Origin: Ulota crispa
Lineage: Eukaryota > Streptophyta > Bryopsida > Orthotrichales > Orthotrichaceae
Direction of reading: 5' to 3'
Length of the DNA: 64,000 nucleotides
Assembly: GCA_963920765.1 (NCBI GenBank)
Contig: OY987250.1
Span: 5,580,001 to 5,644,000, forward strand
Numbering within the stretch: position 1 is the stretch's first letter; every line of letters starts with the position of its first letter. Shown one piece after another: positions 1-11,817 of this stretch. The translations under genes were made by a program, and so were the position numbers. The notes beneath the pieces are model-generated. The model was not told the DNA's origin. It worked only from the letters and a program-made list of their open reading frames with translations, and did no database searches.

Positions 1-271
1 CCTCTGAAGTCTTGGAAAATCTGTGGAAGTGCATAAATGTGATGACAAGGATGTACAACATGTGAATATGAAATCTTGAAAGTGGTTATGGGTGCAATGG
101 CACTTTACTCTTTAAAAATTCACAACTTATTCTCACAGTATCCAAATAATACATTTGAAAGTGCAAACTTATTATATTTCTGTTCCTAATAGGATCCTAT
201 AATTTGCTAGCTGCTTATTGATACTCATCATGTTCAAAACCCTTAGTTTGACGCTTTTGGGTGTACATACT
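1..271. repeat. TA-flanked MITE, family B, left end outside window
   Basis: Matches the full copies at 3168-3480, 18340-18654, 44954-45257 and 52348-52655. The 5' end, including the terminal AGGTAGGA, lies outside the window. No coding capacity. Confidence 0.85.
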
Positions 272-1763
272 TTAGTGCAAGCAAAAATGCCATTACGAGA
301 ACAGATGTGTCGGACTTCAGTGTTAGCGATTACAGCTCTTAGCAGGAGGGTCTACTAGATTTTGTAACCTCAATATATAAAGCCCTATAAACTATACAGA
401 AAACCGGAAGAACACTAAGATGTATCGATTATCTGGTTTCTATTTGCAAGGAACTGAATTACATGCATTGATGGTTCTAAATTTGAATGCTTGAGTACGT
501 AGGAAATTTTGAGTTTCGGGGGTCATATAATGCATCAATTGAGAAATCCCATGTAAAAATAGGTGAGAAATATTAACTGACATCATTTATGTTCTTATTT
601 GTATTAGTTCATGATAAGTTCAAATATGAATACACTAAGTACTGCATTTAGGATTCCTTCAGTTAAAATTTGTTTTTTAGTTTGCCTTATCCTTGAAATC
701 TACCTCATGAGTCATTACTTGGCCACTTGACTAGTCAACTCTCTAGATATTAGGATTTCACATGGTTTAGCTTGGATACCACTAGTTTGTTTGTTTTACA
801 GAGTCATTATTGTTGCCAAGTTCCTATTGTTGTAAAAATTTGTGAATTTCAAATGTTTTTGATTCTCCTAAGCATTTGTTATTCTGATATATTGTGTTCT
901 TAAACATTAAACATGAAACATTTGAATTGGTTCAAGTGAGAAGAGTAATAGATGAGGCAATTTGCATGCAAGTGAGTAGGAATAACGTGTACTCGAATAG
1001 CTGGCATTTATGATTGGGTTTCGGATCTTTTTACACATATATCACATTCGGCTGGAGACTGTAGAAGTAATGTCCACTCGTCTTTCAAATTACAGCGTTA
1101 GATACAGTACTTCAAGGCTCTATAATTTATTTTGTTGTTGTCCTCTTCCTTTCATTAGGCAAGGGAGCCCATGCTTGCACATTTGTGCAACTTGCACATT
1201 TGTGCAACTTGTTAGACACACAAAACGTTTTGGTTTTCCTATGAAAATTTGTAATTTAGTATGAGGATGTAAGGTAGCAGCACCCATAAACATGAGGTCT
1301 GCATGGGCGTGACCTTCTTTTGCAATCATGATTGTGTTTCTTTGTCCCATGTCTGACAAATACACAACTAGTTATGGGTGATAGACTAATGTTTATGGAT
1401 GTCAAGTGCCTCCCATTTGAGTGCCAATAGGTTTGGAAATAAGTATAGTGAATGCTGTTAAAAAGTTTTGCAACATCATGAGTAAATAAACAAAGGAGGT
1501 GAAGACATCATTAAAGTACCTTAAGCTTGGTTTAGAGTGACCTATCATGATGATTTTGGGTGCCCTATCAAACTATTTAAATGATTATTCAAGGTAGTAT
1601 TATGAGTGTAAGAGCATAGTGAAAACTTCATTAAATGACTTTTTTATTATCTCCTAGATGCAAGTATACATTTTTGGTGATTACAGACTTTTATAATACT
1701 TGTGAACAAATGCTTGCAATTGGAACTTTTAAATTGATGCCAATATTGTTGGTTTCCTCTTGC
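272..1763. other. AT-rich intergenic stretch, no gene seen
   Basis: Only short chance ORFs. Bases around 700-800 resemble 45905-46025 (shared words around CACTTGGCCACTTGA and CACTAGTTTGT), so part of it is an old dispersed repeat. Confidence 0.5.
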
Positions 1764-2700
1764 TTAACCTTTTAGTGCCCGGTTAACCACTTTTGGGTTG
1801 ATTTTGGTACTCCGTGGTTCTTGTCATCTTTGTTCTATTTAGTTTGCAAAAATACAAAACGTAACGGAGTTGGGGGTATAGTTTGTGCTCCTACTGGAAC
1901 AAATTTCAAAGCAAAGCATAAAGAAACATGGTAGCTATGTGTATTTTACATATGAAGTTGGGAATCTCATACGGATGTAACAAATGAAATACTAATTTAG
2001 TGAAATTGTGACATGGTCCCAAAGCCCACATATTGCATCCAAAGTATCCAGTGCTAACTCTCTAGTAGTTGTGCAAAAGATGCATGGTTTATTTAGAAAT
2101 TCTACGTATGGCATATTTCAGCTACAACTTTGCATATTCCATGAAATCTTAGGCTCCAAAGGTTTGCAATGCTAAATGTGGGACCTTGTACTTGAAATGA
2201 CATCTAATGTAGATGATATTGACCAATTGGATTTTGTGGAAACATGTTCCATGCATGTTGTATTCAACCGTATATGTGTGGCCACATTCATATTCTTCCA
2301 ATGTTCAATTTCACAAATCATGCTGTGAAATGCACAGATTGACTCAAATTTTGTATTTTTTTATAGAAGTGGAGTAATCCTAGAATGGGACAATAACCTC
2401 TATGAATTTCACCACTATCAAAAGTTTCAATTGCATGATTGACACTAATTAGTTAGAGTATCTCACGTTTTTGCACAAGAAGTTTTATTGGATCATCAAG
2501 CTACTGACAATCCTCACATGGAATTGTTCCAATAGATCAAAGTTTTTTTTTATATTCATGTTGCCAAAGTTTATATCTTTGATATGTCTGGTCCGATTTG
2601 ATTTTAGAAACACAAATTTTGTCCTTGCATGTGTTTTGCAGACCGTATAGTGAAAATTTGAGGTGCCCCCCCAAATGGTTGACAGGCACTAAAGGGTTAA
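1764..2700. mobile_element. TTAA-bounded TIR element (group T, 929 bp)
   Basis: TTAA occurs at both borders (1764-1767, 2697-2700). The ends are inverted for about 30 bases: the left reads CCTTTTAGTGCCCGGTTAAC and the right, reversed, reads CCCTTTAGTGCCTGTCAACC. No transposase. This is the best-preserved terminal repeat of the group in this window. Confidence 0.8.
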
Positions 2701-3165
2701 TGAACAATAAATTTTTCCAAGGTTTCTCAATTGATTTCCCTACTCCAAAATCTTAAGTTTCATGCTTATTGATGTTGCTACCTTAGTTGATTCTGTATGT
2801 GAAAACATCTCCTGAAAATTATGTTTCTCTTCAGTGTAAGACTCCTCAATACTACGTAGGATAACCAATTGCAGCTTCAAGGATAACCAGAAGCAGTGTT
2901 GCATAAATTGAGAATAGATTCTCTTGAGGGAATGTTAAAAATTAAATAAACTCATGTTGTATAATGTTTATACCTAAGGCCTATAGGTTTAGTTCCATGC
3001 TAACTTGGAATTAGAGAATGTAAAATTGGTAAACTAATTTGTAATACAATATTGTTTGTTTTCTTACCTTTTTCAATCGCAATGCCAACATGGAAGTTTA
3101 AGGAGGGTAGAAGTTGGTAGCTGTTAATGAATCTTGATGTGAACCTTTCAGTCTCTCATCTAGAG
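2701..3165. other. Intergenic, nothing recognised
   Basis: AT-rich sequence between two mobile elements. No coding-like ORF or repeat partner seen. Confidence 0.4.
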
Positions 3166-3482
3166 TAAGGTAGGAACACCCACAAACGTCGGTGTCCCCA
3201 TAATTGTCACCTTTGAAATCTTGGAAAATCTATGAAAATGAATAGATGTAATGACAAGGGTGTACAACATGTGAACATGAAATCTTAAAAGTGGTTATGG
3301 AAGCTATGGCAATTTGTTTTTAAAAATTCACAACTTATTCTCACAATATCCAAATAATACATTCAAAAGTGCAGACTCATTATTTTTCTATTGCTAACAT
3401 GATCCTATAATTTGCTACATGTTTATTAATAGTTTTCATGTTCAAAACCCTTAGTTTGACGTTTATGGGTGCTCCTACCTTA
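3166..3482. mobile_element. TA-flanked MITE, family B (313 bp)
   Basis: Element 3168-3480 is flanked by TA on both sides (3166-3167, 3481-3482). Terminal inverted repeats: AGGTAGGAACACCCA at the left and TGGGTGCTCCTACCT at the right. Non-autonomous. The TA target and short inverted ends fit a mariner/Stowaway-type MITE, but the family assignment is inference. Confidence 0.85.
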
Positions 3483-3950
3483 TACTGCTTTTTGTAAAAA
3501 CTGCTCTTTTGGTTCAACGTGGGTACAAAGAGCCGAAAGAGGTAATATTTGGATTTCATAAAAAGAATAATAAGCATGTTTCATTTTGCTATAGTCATTT
3601 GTTTCATTTGAGTCATCATGCATTCAGATTCTTCAAGGCATGTCTTCTGAACTCTTAGTTTATCCTTTGATCTCTGTGAATGGTATGGCGATGTTAAGGT
3701 TACGAAACATCTGGAGTTCCCGTCAACGTTATTGCACGGTCGGTGTCGTTCAGAGCATCTACTGAGAGTCTAGCCTTACGATGTACTTGTGTAATCTTCC
3801 ATTTCACAAACAGTTGTGTGAAGGAAATTGGTACGGTGTCATGACACTTGCATTTTCTATGTTTGTTTCGTCCACTCTTAACTCTTAAATGGGCATAGGG
3901 CACAGTGTATATGCCGCCGTATAGTTGGCATTTCCTACCAATAAGAAGTT
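3483..3950. other. Intergenic, nothing recognised
   Basis: A 99-codon minus-strand ORF here (3999-3700) has no recognisable domain and runs into the neighbouring MITE arm, so it is not called as a gene. Confidence 0.4.
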
Positions 3951-4363
3951 TTAATTTGGAGAATTGATATATGCACACCGGGGATTGATATTTGCACACC
4001 CCCTAGGTAAATTTTAGATTTCTACCATCATAAAATTGAATTTGAGAATTTTGAACTCCAATTTGGACTTAGAGACCATGCTTTAGTTTAGACCATACAA
4101 GAAGTTGCATTTCAACAACACCCAATGAAAAAGCTTATCTTTTTTTACGAACAAAAGTAAGAGTAACACTTTTTCCCCTATCTAAAATTTTTCATTGGGT
4201 GTTGTTGAATTGTAACTTCTTTTATGGTTCTAGACTTAATCATGGTCTCTGAGTCCAAATCTGAATTCAAAATTCTCAAATTCAACTTTATGATGGTAGA
4301 AATCTAAAATTTACCCCAAGGGGGGTGTGCAAATATCAAGCCCCCTCAATTCCCTTAATTTAG
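3951..4363. mobile_element. Foldback MITE, family A (Mutator-like, 395 bp)
   Basis: Element 3960-4354 is nearly palindromic, with arms of about 190 bases. Terminal words are GAATTGATAT and ATCAATTCCC. It is flanked by TTAATTTGG (3951-3959) and TTAATTTAG (4355-4363), a 9-base duplication with one mismatch. No ORF of its own. Confidence 0.85.
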
Positions 4364-4986
4364 GATCTCAAGTACCTCACTAGAGTTGCTTTGATCTATT
4401 ATCCAAATCTGTATTGATCTCAAATGTAGTGAAGGTGGTAATCTATTCCAAATACAAGAAAAACCTCTAGTGCAAACGTTTAGTTGTTAAATAGTTATGA
4501 GAACATGTCATAGATGTTAGCAGATGACAAGTGCTAAAGCACTTGTGGAGCTCTTGTCCGATGCTGCAACATGGATGTTGATTACGTTGAGTTCGATGTC
4601 CATCAACCAATTTTTTTCTCTAACTATGTGTTCATTAGTAACGTACACTTTTTCTCAGATATGGCAGTACACGTTTTTTTTTTGAAGTTTAAGCAAAACT
4701 ATAAACGAAGTAGTGCACTCCTTATGATATTTCTGAAGTTACTAGGAGGTTGATCAACTGTGATGAGGACCTTCATTGTCGTGACAATGAAGCAGTCTAA
4801 TTACTGCAGTGACCGATGATTGTTAAGTTTGAGGCTGTACTGTGAGGTTTTATTTGCAGCAATGCTGTGTTCAGTAGTTTAACTGTAAATTATGTGATAT
4901 GCTAGCGTTTTCATGACATTTGTTGTTGTATGAGCTGCCTCTTCTTACTGGTAGCGTAGAAGTTCTGATTCCACCTATATTAATAG
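4364..4986. other. Intergenic, nothing recognised
   Basis: AT-rich, with only a short chance ORF at 4571-4753. It lies just upstream of the exon-like sequence at about 4987 and could hold an intron or leader of that gene. Confidence 0.35.
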
Positions 4987-5989
4987 GAACCTCGGCTGTC
5001 GGTGGTTTAGGTCCAAGTCGCGCCGAACCTCACCATGAACATTCTGAACTTCCAGCAGCTCAAGATCAGGATGTACTGCCACTCATCTCCGACCTCATCA
5101 CCGAGGGCCTACAAACTCGCGAACTTACAATAGGTCATGGTCGACCAGGAGTCCACGTCAACCTTGGACAGGGAGAAGAGGTCCGGGCAAGAGCCAATTC
5201 TCTGCAGTCAAAGGCTGCATACGGCACAAGCTTGCATGGTGAGTTCCTCGGACCGAAGAGTGGTCTTGCTTCTACCTGCCGGGATTCAAATTTCAGTACT
5301 ACAATCCCAATTGTCCATCAGAGCAGCATTGCAGGGTTCGGTGGTTTAGTTGCAGGTTCGACCGTGCAGTGGAGCGCACGACCCAATGTGGACAGGGTGT
5401 GTACATCCCTTGCTTCACTTGTTGTAATCATTTGAGGATTTGCCTTATTGATGTCATGCCTTCCCTTGGATGCTAAATTTGTATAGACTGAATGCAGATT
5501 ACGGTTCAGTGCTTGAGGACGGGAGAATAGTAAATTGCATCGGCATTGTAATTTAGGTTAAAACATTGTTAAGTAGAGTTGGGTACTGTACAGTGTGGGA
5601 GCCACATATACTGTCAGATCAATCATAAACTTTCTCATACTTGTTTGGTAATTGTTGTGCAGGACCCGGGTGAAGATTTCCAATTTCAATCTATGTCTTT
5701 ATTTGGTGGTATGAACAGGTCTCTTGGACGAGGTCCCCAACCATTCTCAAAGCCAAGCCCAAGGCCTCTTGTAGTTCAGAACAGGTCCACTTTTTCTAGC
5801 TATGACGACATGGAGGATCCTGCAGGTGTAGAGTGGGATTCAATAGAGCATGTAGCACCTCATATGAGTACACAGTGGCAAGTCATTGGCCAACATCAAC
5901 GTACTAGTCATGTTGGGAATGCCCATACTCACTTGGATAGTGCTGAAGTTGTAGAGAATGCTAAAATACAAGGACATGTAGACATTGTT
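4987..5989 (+). CDS. Two coding-like exons of an unidentified gene (partial)
   Basis: The open frame over about 4987-5396 contains no ATG, so it is probably an internal exon; one possible acceptor is ATTAATAG ending at 4986. A donor AGG/GTGTGT at 5397 and an acceptor TTGTTGTGCAG ending at 5662 join it in phase 0 to a second open exon, 5663-5989. That exon ends at a strong donor, GTT/GTAAGT. Base composition is clearly richer in GC than the surroundings. The peptide is rich in Ser, Gly, Pro and Gln with no domain I recognise. Later exons are not found; the next sequence is AT-rich and then the PIF/Harbinger relic in opposite orientation. It could be a host gene fragment or an accessory gene of the transposon. 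Confidence 0.4.
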
Positions 5990-6085
5990 GTAAGTTTGAG
6001 CAGCCAAAGTTACAATCCATGAAACTTGTGTGCCACAGTCATATTTATCTAAGCCAAGTTGGCCCCTTTCAGTGACCACAAGTGG

Positions 6086-6714
6086 GAGGATGCAAGCTAA
6101 GGGTGACTACTATGTAAGTCACAAGGGTAAAAATGAAGGGTTTTTTTAGCAAATGGATCTAGTTTCATTGAAAATGAAATCTTTAAGAGAGAAAGGACTC
6201 ATATTTAGAACGTAGATTTGTTGATGATCCAATTTCCACCAAAATAAAGAATATATCTCTAATGTGATAAGAGAAAAGGACTTTTGAACATAGCTCCTAA
6301 ATCTATCACAGGGTTTTTTTCTTGCTAAAAAGAACTCTTGAATTGATATATAGACTCATAATATGGGCACAATTTTTTGGCATCATTATTGGAAGATTGA
6401 AATGATTACATTTTGAAATAATTTTTTATGAATGTAATTTATATTTTGGAGAAAAGGACTTTTATGTGCTCTTGAATGACTACAATTTTTGGCCCTTTTT
6501 GGGGATTGATTTCTCTAAGTTAAATCATTTTTTTAACTTTTTTTCTTTATTTAAGTATCTTAGAATGGCATAAACTAAGGTGGTCAACCTTTGGAATTTG
6601 AAACTCTCATTGAGAAGAGGGAGAATTCTCATTGGGAACACAAAAACACTCCATTTTATACTCAAAAAAAGACTTTTTGTTGCCACAAATAGTCACCCTT
6701 AGCTTGCATCTCCC
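6086..6714. repeat. Inverted pair flanking an AT-rich 0.6-kb segment
   Basis: GATGCAAGCTAAGGGTGACTA-like sequence at about 6088-6108 recurs inverted at about 6690-6712. The right copy overlaps the 3' end of the transposase reading frame, so the left copy may be a displaced piece of the same element. The segment between is AT-rich and has no gene. Confidence 0.5.
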
Positions 6715-7833
6715 CAAGTGTTCAACAAGGTCATCCTTTAGACCAAAATGAGTGTTTCTGTTCTCTACCTCTAAAGTACTAGTAATGAACTTATCAAAGG
6801 TAAGTCCCCTATGCATAGAAACTGGCTGTTCCTGTAAATTTCCTAGAATATTTTTTAGGCCATCTACATTCTCTTCATCTGCAAGAATCATGTTGTGCAA
6901 AATGCAGCATGTAAACATGATATGTGAAATAAAATCTAAATTCCAATGGCGGCTAGGGTTTTTGATAATTGCAAGTCGAGCCTGCAAGATGCCAAAACAC
7001 CTCTCCACGTCTTTTCGCACAGCTTCCTGTTGTGTTGTGAAATGACGTTTCTTCTCATCTGATGGAAGATGAATGTTTTGAACAAAGCATGCCCATTTTG
7101 AGCATATTCCATCAGTGAAAAGATAGTACCTGCTATAGTCATGTTCATTGACACAAAAGTGCATATCTTGGGTCTCTCCTCGAAGCATGTTCTGAACCAA
7201 AGGAGATCGATCCAGCACATTTAGGTCATTCTGTGATCTGGGTAATCCGAAGAACACATGCCAGATGTGCAGTCCACCATCTGCTATGGCTTCGAGGATA
7301 ATCGACTTCCTCCCCTCTTGATCACCAAAACTGCCCTGCCATGCCACATGCCAATTGTTCCAGTAGTAATACATACAGTTAAGGGAAGCAAACATGCCGG
7401 GGAAACCATGGTTGGCATTCAAATCCAACTGCTTTGACAAGTCCGTCCGTGTAGGCTATCACAAGTGAAAGCCTTCAAACTCAGCTCGAATTGCAAGGCA
7501 AAATCTCTTGAGGCTCTCCATCGTCGTACTCTCACTCGTCCTGCAGTATTCATCAGTGCCATCTGCATTGATGCTAGAACACAGCATTCGTAGAGAAGAG
7601 GTGATCTTCTGGTGTGGAGATAATTCCAAAACACCACCTGCATCCGTCTTCTAAACGAAGTAGGTGTCACGAGCACAAACCCTGTCAAGAATCGTCAAAA
7701 AAAGAGAACGCCTCATACGATAACGGTGACGGAATAAAACATCCCCAAATACAGATGTGTCCTCAAAGTAGTCCTCCATCATACGGTAATGCATCTGAAC
7801 CCTTTTTCTCTCGTTGTTCGGGACTTTCCTCAA
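6607..7833 (-). pseudogene. PIF/Harbinger transposase (DDE_Tnp_4 type), broken
   Basis: One minus-strand reading frame of about 409 codons resembles plant Harbinger nucleases throughout. The N-terminal part has MEDYFED and RHRYRMRRSLFLTI. The middle has HQKITSSLRML and STTMESLKRF. The core has GFPGMFASLNCMYYYW, IWHVFFGLP, a YYLFTDGI block and VRKDVERCFGILQARLAII, then CCILHNMI. The frame is interrupted by TAG at about 7651-7653 and by adjacent TGA and TAG at about 7458, all in phase, with no frameshift needed. The Asp normally found in the SIDCMHW block is Asn here (SLNCMYY), so the first catalytic acidic residue is missing; the second Asp (TDGI) and the Glu (VERCFG) remain. The gene would have cut and joined element ends. 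No matching terminal repeats were identified. It is an old, inactive copy. Confidence 0.9.
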
Positions 7834-7895
7834 AGTAGTCCTCCATCATACGATAATGCATCTAAACCCTTTTTCTCTGTTTGTTCGGGACTTTC
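7760..7895. repeat. Tandem duplication of about 67 bp
   Basis: TCCTCAAAGTAGTCCTCCAT and the following bases up to GTTCGGGACTTTCC occur twice in a row. The duplicated unit covers the transposase N-terminal coding region (MEDYFE block), so it arose within the element. Confidence 0.8.
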
Positions 7896-8289
7896 CCTAC
7901 CTGTGACCCACCCCAAGGACGTTGTCTAGGCACCCCACCATCCCCTAACCCTAATGATAATACATATTAAAAGTCCAATGTATCTTGCTCATTGTCTTCT
8001 AGCATGATCTGCCTCTAAGCTCAAAACCTAGTCCACCAAGCATCCATAGCTACGCTAATAAGAAAACAGTAGTAAAAAAAGCCCAGCAATGCCTATGCTC
8101 ACCAGAGTTTCGAATACCGTGAATTATGAAGAAAATGCCTCAATAAAAACTACACAGTCGAAGTTCAGGAGCTCTGTCTCTGTTCCAGACTCTGCCTCGC
8201 TGAAATGCCCTCAGCAGCACTGAAATGCCTCCAGCAAACCCTGACGACCTGACCCCTTGCCATATCAAGCCCTCGAATACCAAGTTTCA
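7896..8289. other. Intergenic, nothing recognised
   Basis: Possibly the 5' part of the Harbinger element. No terminal repeat could be fixed. A minus-strand ORF starting at 8449 runs into the repeat described next and is not thought to be a gene. Confidence 0.35.
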
Positions 8290-8863
8290 GGCAGGGGAGG
8301 AGCAGGGCCCTAGGATCTGTTAAGTGAATGTGCTTTGTAGAATCTGATTGGGAAAGTCCAGATGGGAACGTCCATAGCCCGCCCATTTCGTGGAGATTCT
8401 GGAGTTCAGGCTGGGGCTTGGTTTGGACTTGGCTCTCTTTATTGCACAAGCTTCAACCACTTGGGGCTAGGGTGGAAAAGTTTTGAAAATGTACCTATCT
8501 TAGAAAATTACTTTTGAATTAGGCAGTTCTGAAGTCACATTTGGATTTAGAAATTGTGATATGGTCTAGAACCATGCAGAAGAATACAACTTACCAACTT
8601 TAACATAGGAGGTAGATTATTATCTTTATCCTTGTTTGTAAAAAAAGCCAAAATTTTTCACCTTGGTCCTGCAAATGCATATGTGCGATAGTCCAATCCC
8701 TTGAACTAAAGTTCATCCTTCCAAATTGGGAGGTATTATGAAGGGTATATCTAACCTTTGTATGAAATGTTCTTATTGCTCTTTGAGATTGCAAGACTCT
8801 CAACATAATTGAATTTCAAATAAAAAACTTTGGGCATACTATGAGCAAGGAAATATTAATCCA
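8290..8863 (+). repeat. Dispersed repeat, inverted partner of 18162-19045
   Basis: From GGAGCAGGGCCCTAGGATCT to CTTTGGGCATACTATGAGCA this matches the reverse complement of 18162-19045 at roughly 75-85% by eye. The 18-kb copy carries a family B MITE that is absent here, so this copy preserves the empty target at about 8675-8690. Confidence 0.8.
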
Positions 8864-8930
8864 AATGATTTTGTCTTATTTCTATAATAGAATACAATCT
8901 ATTAGTTGGGTAGTTGCAAAGCTCACAGGC

Positions 8931-9092
8931 TCCAAGAAGATTTAATGGCAGTTATGTCTGTGGGGATGGGGTATACTAGATAGGGGGTGGCCGCGGGAGA
9001 AGGAGGAGCACCGCTCCAAGAAGATTAAATGGTGGCTATGTCTGCGGTGGTCGTCCTCAAGGATGGGTATACACAGGGATAGGGGTGGTTAG
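8931..9092. repeat. Diverged local duplication of about 83 bp
   Basis: CTCCAAGAAGATTTAATGGC at about 8932 and CTCCAAGAAGATTAAATGGT at about 9015 begin two similar blocks. Each ends in a GATAGGGGGTGG-like run. No coding. Confidence 0.7.
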
Positions 9093-9359
9093 ATTGTAAG
9101 CATATACTCTTCTCCGGAACACTTGGTGTACAGATCCACTAGTACAACATAAAAAGCAAAAGACTATTAGTTCACACATCATTTCAAAAGAAATTGTGTT
9201 AATGTAATTTGTTAATGAGTGGTTTTGATAATGACTTTTTATTAAAGCAAGTTAATTGGATGTTCTTTTAATTACTTGAGTGTATTTATTCCAAAAAAAT
9301 TATTCTTTTGAATTCTAAAAATCCACAATACAGGATTTGGTGAAAATAACTCAAAGCTT
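9093..9359. other. Intergenic, nothing recognised
   Basis: AT-rich sequence with no repeat partner seen. Confidence 0.35.
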
Positions 9360-9772
9360 TTAACCCCTAAATCCCCAAGGCACCACAATATGTTGTTGAC
9401 AATACTTTGAACTTCTATAAAACATAAGTAAGATGCTATTTGTACTAAATATTATTTATTAACTATCCTTTTGAAGTCTAGTTTTAGTATCAAAAAATTG
9501 ATTTTGTAAATGATTGGCTATGATTTCTCTATTTAATATTTTGTGCAAGGGTGTCCATTACAATCTTGACTTTTTTAGTGTTGAGAGCTTTCAATCCATA
9601 CATGATATTGCTATGTGTTTCTTTTCCTATGTGATCTAAAACATATGTAGTTTGATTATGTACGATTACAATTTTAAAAATACTAATACAACTTATCAAA
9701 ATTTTGACTTTTTGTTCAACTTAGGACAAATTCCTAGAAGCTCAGAAAGTGCCTTTAGCACTTAGGGGTTAA
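9360..9772. mobile_element. TTAA-bounded element, group T, subfamily D (405 bp)
   Basis: TTAA at 9360-9363 and 9769-9772. Ends are CCCCTAAATCCCC and, reversed, CCCCTAAGTGC. The interior matches the longer copies at 17399-18029, 22876-23522 and 54169-54822, with a deletion. Confidence 0.8.
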
Positions 9773-9981
9773 ATAAAGTCATCTTATAGTTTTTGAAGAC
9801 CATAAAGAACTTGCTAATATTTGATTTATTTGAAAGACTCTATAATAGAATGCTCAATATTTTTTCCAGCTTACATTCAAATCAATTTATATGATGTAGT
9901 TAAGTAAGTAAATAATAATGTTAAAGAACTCCGTGCAAATTAGATGATTGATATACAAATCAAAACATTTAAAACTCATGA

Positions 9982-10402
9982 TATTTGAAAGGGAATTGAT
10001 ATGTGCACACAAGGGGTTGATATTTGCACACTCCCAGGAGGTAAATAATTCCTACCATGAAAGAGCTAAATTTGAGAGTTTTGAATTCATCTTTGGATTA
10101 AGAGACCATGTTTTACTCTAGAACCTTAAAAAAGGTTGCAATTGAACAACACCTAGTGAAAAAGCTTAATTAGGAGAAAAAGTGTTACTTTTACTTTTGT
10201 TTCTTAAAAAGATAAGCTTTTTCATTGGGTGTTGTTAAATTGCAACTATTTTTTGGTTCTAGAGTAAACTATGGTTTCTAAGTCCAAGTTTGAATTCAAA
10301 ATTCTCAAATTCAGATATTTGATGGGAAAAATCTATAATTTACCTCCGAAGGGGTGTGCAAATATCAACCCCGGTGTGCACATATCAATTCCCTATTTGA
10401 AA
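9982..10402. mobile_element. Foldback MITE, family A (403 bp)
   Basis: Element 9991-10393 is flanked by a perfect 9-base duplication, TATTTGAAA (9982-9990 and 10394-10402). Two arms of about 190 bases meet near 10200. This copy best fixes the element borders. Confidence 0.9.
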
Positions 10403-11391
10403 TCAATTAACTTAATGTACTTAAATGAAAATTCAATTCTTTTTGTTGTCTAATTCTTTTCAAATGAATTATAGATAAACCTAAGTATACTATTAATTCC
10501 TTAAAGTATTTTGGAAATCGGTAGTAAATCCATAAGTCAAAATATGATGTGTGAAAACTAGTAATAATTAGTTTTTGTTTTCCAAAATATATTTCTGTCA
10601 TTATTTTATGCAAATCAAGTCTTCTTTCTCTAAACTAATAGATACCACAATGTTGTTGTAAACGTCCTCATCAAAAACTTTCTTAATCAATATAGTGAAA
10701 ACTTAAATTCGTTTCAATTTTTTTTGTCGAATTCAGGTAATCTTTTTTGTATATGAGTTTAAATTGAATTTCAAAAGTGGGTTTCAAAGTTTTTATTTTG
10801 GCTCATGAGACAAGTGCCCATGATGAATATGAGATTTAGTTCACCTATTGATGACCCTAGAAAGACGATTCAAAACATTATTTTATTTTGAAATGTGTAA
10901 TGTCCCTAATATTGCAAGAACCTGTTACAATAGGAAGAAAAATCAGTGCTCTTTAGATGGGAAATCATAGATAGACCTTATGATTGCAAAATAATGCAAC
11001 TTTGCACTTTAAAAGTTAGCTTAAAATTTGAAGGTTTAATGAAAGGCTTGCTAATGTGTCTATTTTTAAATTTTAGTCTAGAAAAACTAAGGCCAAAGGA
11101 ATAAACAATAACACCTTTGTATGATACATGAAAATTTCTAAAAGGGAGCAAGGGTTCTAGGGCTAGTGCTACACAAGTGCACAACTAAGTGCCTAGAAAT
11201 TAGACTGCCAAAGGCCAATAGCAATGTGTGTTTATGATTACATTTCTACTTTTAACTTAGAAGATTGGATGTACTTACGAGGGTATCAATATTATGTGAA
11301 GAGAAAATTTGAAGATATGAATTTGTGTAGCATCTTTTATGTTTATAGTGGTTTGAAGCAAAAAAGTTGAATTGGATTCTAATTGATCATG
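10403..11391. other. Intergenic, nothing recognised
   Basis: Very AT-rich. No coding-like ORF, RNA gene or repeat structure that I can support. Confidence 0.4.
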
Positions 11392-11817
11392 ACAAATTAA
11401 GGAAATTGATATGTGCACACTAGGGGGTTGATATTTGCACACCCCCCTATTGGGTAAATTACTTATTTCTACCATCAAGAAGCCGCATTTGAGAATTTTG
11501 AATTTGGATTTGGACTTAGAGACCATGATTTAGTGTAGAACCATAAAATAAGGTTGCAATTGAACAACACCCAGTGAAAAAGCTTAGTTAGAGGGAAAAG
11601 TGTTACTTTTACTTTTGTTTGAAAAAAAAGCTTTTTCATTGGATGTTGTTCAATTACAACTTTTTTATGGTTACAAACCAAATCATGGTCTCTAAGTTCA
11701 AATCCAAATTCAAAATTCTCAAATGCAATTTTTTGATAGTAGAAATAAGTAATTTATCTAGCAAGGGGGTGTGCAAATATCAACCCCCGGTGTGCACATA
11801 TCAATTCCATAGATTAA
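11392..11817. mobile_element. Foldback MITE, family A (408 bp)
   Basis: Element 11401-11808 has long inverted arms. The flanks ACAAATTAA and ATAGATTAA match at 7 of 9 positions, consistent with an old 9-base duplication. Confidence 0.85.
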
